Assembly (NCBI GenBank): GCA_026929865.2
Contig: CM049406.2
Location: 29,117,001 to 29,181,000 of the forward strand
Direction: 5' to 3'
Source of the DNA: Hyperoplus lanceolatus
Lineage: Eukaryota; Chordata; Actinopteri; Uranoscopiformes; Ammodytidae
Length of the DNA: 64,000 nt
Each line of letters begins with the position of its first letter. The stretch's first letter is position 1. Positions 25,501 to 34,602 of the stretch are shown piece after piece. The translations under genes were made by a program, and so were the position numbers. The notes beneath the pieces are model-generated. The model was not told the origin of the DNA. It saw nothing but the letters and a program-made list of their open reading frames with translations, and ran no database searches.

Positions 25501-27018
25501 ACATGTCTGATACCCGTTGGAGTGCCCGCATAGCGGCTGTTAAACCAGTTGCAAATCATTTACCATCACTCCTAGAGGCCCTGGATAGCATCTATGCTAG
25601 ATGCAGCTTGACTAATGAAGTCAAATCAGAGGTCACTGGTCTCAGGAGTTATTTTACATCTTTTAAAGCCATTGTTCTCCTGACTGTCTGGAAAAAAATA
25701 CTGCAGTCCATTGAAAACAGAAACATAATTCTGCAGTCAGGAAAAATTACATTAGATGTAGAAGCAGCCAATATAGAGGCATTGAAGGAAGAAATGCAGC
25801 TCTTTCACAACTCATGGGATGACTTCCTTGCAGAGGCTTCCCTCATCGCAGAAGCTATGGATGTTCCCACTGGATTTCCAGTCAGCCACAAGCGAAAGAG
25901 AAAACGTTTTGCAGATGAGAGACGGAGGTCAGAAGAAGAGGGAAACCAACAGGAGACAGAATCAAATCTGTTTCGCAACAGTGTTTTTTATGTTGCTTTA
26001 GATAACATCACCTGTGCCTTGGACACCCGCTTTCAATCCATTGCAAATATCTGTGAGGAATTTGCTGCGATACTGAAAATCAAGGATTTAAAAGATGATC
26101 AGATTCACTCAGTTTGCCATTCATTAACAAGCAAATATAAACAGGATCTTAGTGCTAATTTTGAAAGTGAAGTTCAACATTTGAGGTCTGTTTATAGTGC
26201 CACATTTTCAGACTGCCACTCTCCCCTTGAACTGCTGAATTCCATTCCTAAACTTCAGCTTCAGAGCATTTTTGGTGAAGTATGTGTTGCCATCCGGATC
26301 TTCTGTACATTACCTGTGACTGTTGCAGGTGGAGAAAAGGCGTTCAGCAAACTGAAACTAGTTAAGAACTATCTCAGATCCACAACAAAGCCAAGAGAGG
26401 CTAAATAGCCTTGCTAGACTTTCAATAGAAAGTCAGCTAAGCCGTCGATTGGATTTCAAAGACCTCATCAGCGATTTTGCCAACAAAAAGACCCAGCGTT
26501 GGGCTTTCTGATAAGACTAAAAGTGAACAAACGAGCCAATTTAAACTTTAATTGAAATTAGATGATGCTTGTTGTTGTTTTTGATATTTGTTTTACAACA
26601 ACTTATTCAATGTTCTCTTAGTTTTACTTGCACATTTAAGTTAAATGCTACATATTATTTACCTGTGGACTATCTTGAGCCAGGACACTTTGTTTTTTTC
26701 AGATAGCAGTGCTTGATTGTTAAATACAATAAAATACCCACTGCCTATTTGTTGAGTGGTTAATTGGAAATGTATTTGCAATCAGAGGTGTTATAACGTG
26801 TTGCAAATCAGTGAGATGAGAATAAGACAACTAATAATGCATAATTTACATAATACTCTGATTTGTTAAGTCGTTAATTGTAAAAAAAAAGAAAACAAAT
26901 TGGGTGTATTACACCAGGCACCGTCAAGAACACTGAAAAACGAATGAAAAATGAATGGGGTAGAGGGGCCCACACCGATATTCTTTAAGGGGGCCCAGAA
27001 TTCCTAGCAACTGCCCTG
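22586..27018 (+). mobile_element. 4.4-kb near-autonomous hAT transposon, 8-bp TSD ACCACGAC
   Basis: The element starts CAGCGCCGTCGTTAAGG and ends CTAGCAACTGCCCTG. ACCACGAC stands immediately on both sides (22578-22585 and 27019-27026). It contains a three-exon transposase gene (22872-26511). GGGCCC motifs occur near both ends. Removing the element and one target copy rejoins the surrounding Crypton-like reading frame, which confirms the boundaries independently. Confidence 0.92.
22872..26511 (+). CDS. hAT transposase, ZMYM1-like (DUF4371), three exons, C-terminal frameshift
   Basis: Exon 1 is 22872-22983 (MPPKKHKSGHQK..., donor GTGAGAG). Exon 2 is 23927-24004 (acceptor CTCCAG, donor GTGAGTG). 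Exon 3 begins at 24109 after GACAG. All junctions are phase 1, so they splice in frame. In the exon-3 frame, numbered from an in-frame ATG at 24087, an acidic N-terminus precedes a TTF-type zinc-finger-like region (about residues 60-190), with a DUF4371-like catalytic core after it. The core includes ICDATPD (about 319-325), GQGFDNGANMSG (about 387-398) and CASHTLNLVG (about 419-428), as in hAT D/D/E transposases. The C-terminus shows the hAT dimerisation segment (LPVTVAGGEKAFSKLKL). One extra base near 26390 causes a stop at 26406-26408. The next frame continues family-like sequence (ERLNSLARLSIESQLSRRLD) to TGA at 26509-26511. Probably recently active, now disabled. Confidence 0.85.
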
Positions 27019-27752
27019 ACCACGACAACAATCATGTGGACCTGTTAAGGCATGTGACTATATGCATTGTGTGAACTGTGAGGGTTACTTCAAAAGAAGA
27101 TCCCTTTGGAAGCATATGAAAATATGTCACCTTCGCAAGAAAGTCGAGGGTCTGAAGCCTGGAAAGACCAGAATCCAGGAACTTTGTGCATATGCACAGC
27201 CAGTTCCGGAAACTGTAAGTGCAAGATTTTGGAAAATGGTTCTTGAAATGAATGAAGATGATGTAAAAAAAGTTGTCAGCAAAGAGAGAGTCATCTTGAA
27301 ATTTGGAGAACACCTCTTCAACAAATACGGGCACGACGCCACCAAACATGAGTATATACGACAAAAAATGCGAGAGGCGGGGCGTCTTCTTCTCCAAGGA
27401 CGGAAAGACGGCAAGATGAACACAGTGACAGATTTCTTTGCACCATCTAATTTCCCCAATGTGATAAAAGCGGTGAAGATGGTGGCTGGCTGGAATGAAG
27501 AAACAAACACATACACAGCGCCATCTCTAGCATTGAAGTTAGGCCACAATCTGAAGAAAATGTCAAGTATTGTTTTATGTGAGGCAATGATTTCAGGTGA
27601 TGAGGATGCCATTAGCAATGTGCGAGTGTTCAAACAGATCTGTGACACTAAATGGAGTGAGATTGTGTCATCACAAGCCCTCAGGAACTTGAGTGAGGCT
27701 AAATGGAATACCCCAGAACTACTTCCCTTTGCTGAAGATGTGAGACCAAGAA
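27019..27752 (+). pseudogene. Crypton-like zinc-finger gene, second piece
   Basis: This continues the frame interrupted at 22585. The first residues after the junction include QQSCGPVKACDYMHCVNCEG, then FKRRSLWKHMKICHLRKK, a second Cys2-His-type zinc-binding cluster. About 200 uninterrupted codons follow (for example HEYIRQKMREAGRLLLQG and ALKLGHNLKKMSSIV). I recognise the family from fish genomes but not a named gene. The frame runs into an (AAT)n tract at about 27752, where an L2-like tail is inserted. No catalytic tyrosine-recombinase motif remains in this piece. Confidence 0.6.
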
Positions 27753-28100
27753 GTAATAATAATAATAATTGATAGGTTTTATATAGTGCTTTATTGCCTA
27801 GGCACTCAAAGACGCTTTACAGGGTTCCTGGTTCAATTCGTTCACACACAGTCATACCGGTGGTGGTAAACTACGAGAGTAGTCACAGCTGCCCTGGGGC
27901 AGACTGACGGAAGCGTGGCTGCCATTCAGCGCCAACGGCCCCTCCGACCACCACCTCAAACATACAGCAATCATACACATTCACACAAGTAGCACTATCT
28001 TCGCCAGGAAGAGGTAAACCTAGTGGCATGGGTGGTCCCAAGACAACCAGTCCCCATCCTGACTGCGGGAGGCTGCCGGGTCCTTGATATGTTAAGGCCC
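27753..28100 (-). mobile_element. L2-like LINE or L2-tailed SINE 3' end
   Basis: Read on the minus strand, the segment ends CACTATATAAAACCTATCA followed by (ATT)n, which is the form of an L2-type 3' tail. Upstream lies CCTGTAAAGCGTCTTTGAG, also typical. No coding frame remains. It interrupts the Crypton-like gene. Confidence 0.45.
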
Positions 28101-28790
28101 AACTTCCAACAAAACAGCTGCTTTTATAATTAATTATTTTACATTGACCCTATCATCAAAAAAAAAAAAAGCAGCCTATTTTATTTACCTGTTCTGCACT
28201 TTTCTGATGTAAGACCTGACAGGACTACATGAACTATTCTATTCTGTTCTTGTGATCACCATGGACATGTGATTCTATTTTTGTTTTGTTCTGAAATATT
28301 TAGAATATTCAAATAAAATGTTCTTTTAGTATCCTGCCATGGTAACATACTTTAACCTATGAATGAAAAGTTTGAAAAATGCCTTTTTTAACAAATATAA
28401 TGGTTTTATAATATTCAATTAAAATAATAATAATAATTATGTATATATTATGTAATCATGTATATGTATATGTAAAAAACTCCTGAAAATTATGTTTATG
28501 GCTAGGATTATGATACAATATTACTTAATTTACTCTGTAAATACAGACGATGTCAGTCTCACTGAGACAACATACTAATTCATCACAGACTATAATCTGA
28601 CAAAATATTCCACTGTTTTGGATGCCGTTTGATAATTATCTTCTATACATATTCATACATCTATTTAACAAGTTTCATCCAAAAAAATTTACTTTTAACC
28701 AAAATTATCACTAAATTATCACGTGCACCAGTATCTGATCATACAAAGGAAAGTGTGCCAAACAAAACTGGAAGAAGAACCAGGTTAAAG
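28101..28790. other. AT-rich stretch, nothing recognised
   Basis: Low-complexity AT-rich DNA with an (ATA)n-like patch near 28425. No coding signal was found. It occupies the place where Crypton-like coding sequence is expected between the second and third pieces. Confidence 0.45.
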
Positions 28791-28957
28791 CACTGGGCAG
28801 AAACTAGCTAAAATAACACTTGGTGAAGTCATTACTTTTAACAGAAGGTGAGAGGGAGAACTATCCAAGATGTCTCTTAGTGCTTTTTCATCGAGGGATA
28901 CCTCGTCAACGCATCCGGATGTAGAACAAGCCTTGTCCGACGTTGAGAAAAATTTTC
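28791..28957 (+). pseudogene. Crypton-like zinc-finger gene, third piece, with in-frame stop
   Basis: The frame AKITLGEVITFNRR is followed by a TGA at 28849-28851 in place of an expected Arg codon. It then continues EGELSKMSLSAFSSRDTSST and HPDVEQALSDVEKN, matching the part of the family that follows the second piece. It dissolves into CT-rich low-complexity DNA. The C-terminal recombinase region was not found. Confidence 0.55.
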
Positions 28958-29130
28958 CCCTCTCTCTTTATCTCTCCCTCTTTTCCCTCTCGTTCATCTT
29001 AGGGTTGCAGCCACTCTCCGCCCATCTCTCCTCTCCTCTCTTTTTCTCTCCCTCGCTCTCTCTCCTGTTTGTCTCTCTCCCTCTCCCTCTTTTCCCTCTC
29101 CCTTGTTCAACTTAAGGTTGCAGCCCCTTA
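28958..29130. repeat. CT-rich low-complexity tract
   Basis: CTCTCCCT/TTTCCCTCTC-type simple sequence dominates. The Ser/Leu/Phe-rich open frame over it is not a gene. Confidence 0.85.
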
Positions 29131-29227
29131 TCTACTCTTGCCTCTTATTAATATTTTTTTGCAGTGTTTCTCTTAAAATTGTGTATTTGTTTCTTAAAGT
29201 TTTTCCATATGGTTGCTGTGTTTTCCA

Positions 29228-30183
29228 GAGACGGTTGCTGTGGACAGTAGACCTGAGACTGAAGATGAGACTGACATGACCGATAACACCACACCTCCGT
29301 CTTCACCTCCTCAATCAGATGGTATGTAGGCAAACATCTTGAATCAATACTCATTGATTGAAAGACAGCTGTTATATTTACATAAAAATCAGGGGTGAAA
29401 AGGAAATCCATGCGGAAATTGGATGGGACAATGAACCACAACCAGCCAAAATGAATAACTCTAGTTATCTGAGAGAATCTCTTCCTACTCTCTGCATTAC
29501 TGTATTATTTATATTCACTTGTAAAGTCTGCTGGCATGGCTAGCCCTAATTTCCATTTCAATTTTGAAATAAAAATTATGGAAGCAGTCATTTTCTCCAG
29601 CAGCTTACATAGCCTACACTTACCAACAGGAAGTAGGGACCGTTTCTTAACACTTTTGCTTACTACTATCACCTCTTGGTCGTGAAGGCTCTAGAAAACC
29701 ACCAGCAACAATTACTGCACTCATTATATTACAGAGAAATATGTCCCATAAAAGAAAAAGAGCACCAAGCCCATCCCAGAGAACCCAGCGTAATATTTTA
29801 TTTAAAATTTATATTATTATGGAAAATGTATGTGTCCTTCTCCAATAGCTTCTAATTCATCTGACACAGTGTCTTTTTTCATACAAAATTCCTCAGATTT
29901 AGCCTCTTAATTTCCGTCTCAAAGTGCACGAGATTCATGCATTTCACTTTAAGAAAAATCTCCCGGGGGGACATACCCCCGGACCCCCCTTGGAGGGACG
30001 GGGTCTCGGCTGGCTACTATTTTCACCCAACTGGACATTGGACGCAAAAGCAGAAAACACTGGGTGTATCGATGGCATTTAACAAGAGGGGGAATGCATC
30101 TGTTTAATGTGCAAGTAAAGTGTTGCCATGAAGAAGGATTACAATTTACGAAGACACTATGTAACTAAACATCAGAGCAGCTA
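29228..30183 (+). pseudogene. hAT transposase N-terminal relic with BED-type finger
   Basis: An exon-like piece (TVAVDSRPETEDETDMTD..., donor GTATGT near 29321) is followed by MSHKRKRAPSPSQR near 29740. Near 30095-30180 comes CLMCK-stop-SVAMKKDYNLRRHYVTKH. The last piece matches the C-x2-C...H-x4-H finger of ZBED5/GTF2IRD2-type hAT transposases, with a stop in the middle. The catalytic part does not follow. Heavily decayed. Confidence 0.5.
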
Positions 30184-30223
30184 CATTTCCTGATAAATGT
30201 GTTATTTTTGCAAAGTGGCCCGG

Positions 30224-30535
30224 CACTTTTCGTTTTTCGTCTATTGGTTCCCAAACGGATATGGATTGAACGGAAGATACACGGATTGTTTTGTTACTTT
30301 GTATTAGGGCTGAGCCAAGTGACAGAAAGGAGAATATCACTTGTGTTTTTGTTTTACCGTTTTCCAGCTGGAATGCAGAAACGAAAATACCATCCGAAAT
30401 TTCCTTTTCTTGTTTATTGGTACAAATCCAAAAACTAATATAACAGAAACAAGGAAACGGGAGAACGGAGTATACGTGTATCGTCCATTCAATCCATATC
30501 CGTTTCGAAATCAAAAGACGAAAAACTAAAAGTAA
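30224..30535. mobile_element. Fold-back element with about 60-bp inverted arms
   Basis: The left arm (TTTTCGTTTTTCGTCTATTG, then ACGGATATGGATTGAACGG) is repeated as an imperfect complement at about 30468-30535. Similar peptides (RLLVPKRIWIE and RLLISKRIWIE) therefore appear on opposite strands. No transposase. Target duplication not resolved. Confidence 0.75.
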
Positions 30536-31043
30536 CCTGTTTTTTTTAATAATCATCCTCTCATCTACATTATATATTATACAAAACTTATCCAGGCTAT
30601 ATTATGTCCACGTTTATTAATTATCTGAATTGAGCTTTTTGTAAAATAAGGCACTTGATGGTAGCCTATCACAGACAATGACATAGCAGGCTTTGGCAGC
30701 CAGCCAAAATATGTTTCCCCTCTCTAAAAAGGTTAGACATTTGGTGGTTTGTCCAGTTTTGATCTGGATCAACAGCTGTTTGTCTGTCGCTGTTTAGATC
30801 AAGCCTCGTTTCCTCAGAGCAGCACAGTTCGGTTCGGCACAGTTCGGCAGGGTTAACCTACTAGATCTGCCATGCGTTTCCACTACCGACAAGAGGCTAT
30901 ATCCTACTTAAAAGAAGGAGATAGCCACGGTCAGAAAACAGTCAATGGGTCGGAGCCATCACGGCGCTGGCCGCACATAGCTCGTGGCATTGTGGCAGCG
31001 GGACACAGTAGCCCGCTGATTAATATAAAAAAATGTTTGGAAC
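30536..31043. other. Intergenic, nothing recognised
   Basis: Includes a short direct repeat (CACAGTTCGG/CACAGTTCGGC) near 30825-30850. No coding or terminal-repeat signal was found. Confidence 0.45.
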
Positions 31044-31490
31044 TTGGCGTAGTAGGTACAGTGTTCACCTCATAGACAAACCTCTTGTCTTTGTGGTCAC
31101 TGGTTCAAACCCAACCTATGTTTTAAGTTTTTTGAACTGTAAAATGAAGGTAAAAAAAACTCCCAGAAATATATTTAAATAAAAAATGAATGTATGCTAT
31201 TGTCGCTTAATGTTATAGGTCATCTATTAAGTGTGGACACTGTTTAGAAGTTGATGAATGGGCAACCCTCCTTCAGAAATAGCATAGGTGTAGTGGTTAG
31301 AGTGTGCACCTTGAACACAATGTCCTTTTATAGTGGTGGCTGGTTCAAACCCAAACAATACTTTTTGGACGGTAAAATTAAGGTGAAAAAATACCCAAAA
31401 ATATATTTAAAATCATCAAAATAAATGTATGCTATTGTAGCCCTAATGTTGTAGGGCAACTATAAAGTGTAGAAGTTGATGAATAGCCAA
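31044..31490 (+). repeat. Tandem dimer of a tRNA-like SINE
   Basis: Two head-to-tail units of about 210-235 bases start at about 31044 and 31281. The second has a recognisable A-box-like TGTAGTGGTTAGAGTG. Both have the B-box-like GGTTCAAACCC and a shared body: AAATATATTTAAA, AATGTATGCTATTGT, and AGAAGTTGATGAAT at the end. Both units are diverged, so the duplication or double insertion is not recent. Confidence 0.6.
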
Positions 31491-31790
31491 CCGTTTGGCA
31501 AAGGCCTCTACTCTCTTAGAATGTCACAGCTATCTTCTCTCTAGTGTTCTGCTATGTGTATAAAAACCCTCCTGTCATGTCATGAAAGTCAAGAATCCAT
31601 AACATATTCAAATGTATTCAATACAAGCACATCATTCAAGCAACTGAACAAAATGTATTTATTTGAACCATAGTATATACAACATGAACATAGAACAAGG
31701 GGGAAATAAAACTAAAAAAAAAAAAAAAAAATAGTTCTGGACGGTGTCCCTTAGGACATGGACCACCTCCTCCATGCCAGTGACCTCAAA
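31491..31790. other. Intergenic, 3' side of the RING-like gene
   Basis: AT-rich with a poly(A) run at about 31711-31730. On the minus strand AATAAA-like hexamers (TTTATT on the plus strand, for example near 31657) could serve as polyadenylation signals for the gene ending at 31791. Confidence 0.3.
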
Positions 31791-34533
31791 TTAAGTGGTG
31801 GAGAATGAGGGGTCCCTACATTTTGGGCAGTTCCCCTGGTTGGCAGACCACTGGGCCACACAGGCTCTGCACCCCCCATGCTGCGGCTGCATGCCGCCAC
31901 CACAGGCCTCACCATCACATTTGCAAGATTCAGAAAAATGTTTATAAGAATAACTTTAAATAATGACTAATGACAGTCTCAGCCAAGCTGCCAGCACCAG
32001 CTCTTCAACCTTCTCCACCGTGTCCTCATCGATGAGGTTGGGTGGGTGGGATACAAATAGTGAGTTGAGTCACTGCAGTCATGGCTTCACTTGCCAATAA
32101 CTGAGCAGCCACTGGATATTGACTACTATGTTTCATATCTACAGCTAAAGCTACAGCCTCAAAGTATGTCTTCAACTACCGCCAGTGAGAGTAATTGCAC
32201 AATCATTGTTGTCATGTGAGTTATACAATCCAAAAGTAGAGTTTCAACTTTAACTTTCTCGTCAAACTTTAGCAGTACTAGATTCTAAAGGTTTTGAGTT
32301 CAATTTTAGGGAAGGCTCTGTCAAGTTGCTTCTCCTAACCCCTAGTAAGGTATTCCGCAAACAGGCTCAGAGACTTGAAAGCAGACAGATGTACTTGTGG
32401 ACACTCTCAGGTCTGTGCAGAGCCTACTGTGGTGAAATCACTAATTTTTACATTCAGAGATAGGCGCACAATTGATAAACACTGTTCTTTTTACCTTGTC
32501 CTCCTTTTTAATTTTTTATCTCAACTCCTCGAAGCTGGTTTGGGTGAGTGAAAAAAAAAAATCTGGCGTTTTTGCTTCCAAAAGCCAAAACCTAAAAGAG
32601 TAGACCACCAAAAGTGGACCAATTTAAGACAAGTGTTTCATTCCTGTTCTCAATGGGCTGTCCTACTGCCAGTGACAAGTGAGCAGTTCCATAAGATATG
32701 GGATGTAAATGATGTGGACTAAAATTATAATTTAAAAAGGATTTTATTATGTCTTTAATAACATACCCGTCGTCCCTGATCCCTCCAGGAGACGGCTCCC
32801 CTGGCCATCACATAGCACCATCTCCTCCTCCGTCCCCAGGTCCACCTTCACTTTCACACAAATGTCCCTCTCAGTGGCCTCCCTCTCTGTGAAGGTTATG
32901 TAGAGTGCTGCCCCATCCCGCAACACTCCTCCCTCCACTTGTCCAAGCATGATGCTCCTTTTAGAGAGATAAACAGAGAAAAAGGGATACTGACATTAAG
33001 ATAACTTGTGTATTGTAATCGTTATGTAAATAGGTGTGTGCAGCGCCCCGTATTTGGTTTAGGTTACAACAAACCTTGTGTAGGACTTTACGGCCGTGTG
33101 CGACGGTCCTGGGCGGCCGGCAGCAGAAGCCACAGGCGTGCTACTGAATGCGATGGGCTGGCCTGGTTGAGCACTTGCTGGTGGAGGGCCCTCCTCCCCG
33201 CACACCTCGGGATGTATCCTGATGCCGGGGACCACTACCTCCTGGCTCAACAAATAAATGGTGGTTTGTTCCAGCTGCAAATACAAACAGGACAATGTTT
33301 TTAAGTGTTTGATGATTTTCCTATAGCCTATCTCTCTCTCTCTCACTCACACACACACAAAAAGTTTTCAAAGGACTTAAATCTTCTAAGAATCATCTGT
33401 TGTGTATCTGAAACACATTTTTCCCCCTACTGGCATGTACGGTGCCCTATTTAACTCAAACCAGCGACCAAAGGACGACCTAAAGTAAAGAAACTTAAAC
33501 AGGCCATTAAACAAATAAACACATAAGCAACGTTACATTTGTCAACTTCTGCCAGATTCTAGGCTTATCAGCCATGTGGCTATTATTTAATAAATACAGG
33601 ATGGTGAAATATACATTGCTATTCCTCTAAGTTTATTGAATGAGGGTGTTACATGAGCCAACATTTGCTAGGCTAGTCAGCCATGTGGCGTGATTCATTT
33701 CTCTCATAGGAAACAATTGAGCACCTGTAAACTAGGCTATCATAGGCTAACATAAGCTAACGCCATGCGACTTGTGCACCTGTAAGCTAGGCTGTCATAG
33801 GCTAACCTAAGTTAACACCATGTGGCTTGTGCACCTGTAAGCTAGGCTATCATAGGCTAACCTAAGCTATAACTCCATGTGGCTTGTGAGTAACCCAAAG
33901 TTAGATCATTATAAAAACATAATTCGCGTCAACATTTCGATTAATCAATACAGTATAGATCAAGTAACTGTTATCCATAATTAATTAACGGGTAAAAGGA
34001 ATTGAAAAGTGCCATTCCTTCAAGTTTATTGAATGCGGGTGTTACATGAGCCAACGCTAGGCTAATCAGCCATCTGGCTTCGCTGATTTTCTCACATGGG
34101 AATCAATTGAGCCCCTGCAAGCCAGGCTATCATAAGCTAGCCAAAGCTAATGCCCTGTGGCTTGTGCACCTGCAAGTTAGGCTAACCTAAGATAATGCCG
34201 TGGCTTGTGCAGTAAGCTAAAGTTTGATAATTATAAATCAAACACAATTAATACAGAATAGAACAAGTAAGTGTTATCCATAATAAATAGGCTTAAAAGG
34301 GTGAAAGGAAATAAAAATTACTATTCCTTCAGACCTGGACATATTTTTCTAAAATATCATATAGCCTAGAACCGAGATTGTACATTTTTACAGACCTTAA
34401 ATATCCTCGAAATGTTGCAAATGGAGACATCCACTTCCCTCATTTGGACGCTTTTTGGTCCCCGCCACAAAGTGGCATAGTCAAGGTTGTCGCGCTCGAT
34501 GTCACGCTGCTGCAGCATCATTCTCGTTCGCAT
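31791..34533 (-). CDS. Unrecognised multi-exon gene-like unit with C-terminal RING-like cluster
   Basis: Exon 1 (34533-34396, 46 codons from MRTRMMLQQRDIERD, donor AAG|GTCTGT) ends in phase 0. Exon 2 (33274-33075, acceptor TTTGCAG) continues from LEQTTIYLLSQE to SYT. Exon 3 (32957-32767, acceptor CTAAAAG, donor GTATGT) gives SIMLGQVEGG to EGSGTTG. A candidate exon 4 starts at 32591 after CTCTTTTAG and reads FGFWKQKRQ in phase, then loses frame in a T-run. The last exon-like piece (about 31940-31791) reads CKCDGEACGGGMQPQHGGCR, then ACVAQWSANQGNCPKC, and stops at 31791-31793. Its Cys/His spacing resembles part of a RING finger, so a ubiquitin-ligase role is conceivable but unproven. The join from exon 4 to the last piece is unresolved. 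It may be an intact gene, a pseudogene or a transposon gene. Confidence 0.4.
33618..34321. repeat. Two-level tandem repeat in the first intron
   Basis: Two long units (about 33618-34011 and 34012-34321) share a start (ATTCCTYYAAGTTTATTGAAT), GTGTTACATGAGCCAAC, and an end (AAGTRWSTGTTATCCATAAT). Inside them a unit of about 56 bases (CACCTGTAAGCTAGGCT, ATCATAGGCTAACCTAAGCT, then TGGCTTGTG) is repeated about three times in the first copy and about twice, more diverged, in the second. Confidence 0.8.
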
Positions 34534-34567
34534 AGTTCCGAAAAGAACTCTGAATCGAAACAGCCAC

Positions 34568-34602
34568 CTTTATATAGAGCCACTGAACGGCCCTTGTCCA
34601 AT
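34568..34602 (-). promoter_or_regulatory. Candidate TATA/CCAAT promoter
   Basis: On the minus strand TATATAAAG occupies 34576-34568. An inverted CCAAT box (CCAAT on the plus strand, 34598-34602) lies about 25 bases upstream of it. The predicted start, about 30 bases downstream, falls close to the ATG at 34533. The spacing fits a simple RNA polymerase II promoter for the 31791-34533 unit. Sequence-only evidence. Confidence 0.4.

Noticed and set aside
28870..29115. 81-codon Ser/Leu-rich frame
   Set aside because: Only the first about 30 codons match the Crypton-like gene; the rest is CT-rich simple sequence.
33618..34321. Possible CRISPR-like array
   Set aside because: The units are contiguous tandem repeats without unique spacers, in a vertebrate nuclear genome.
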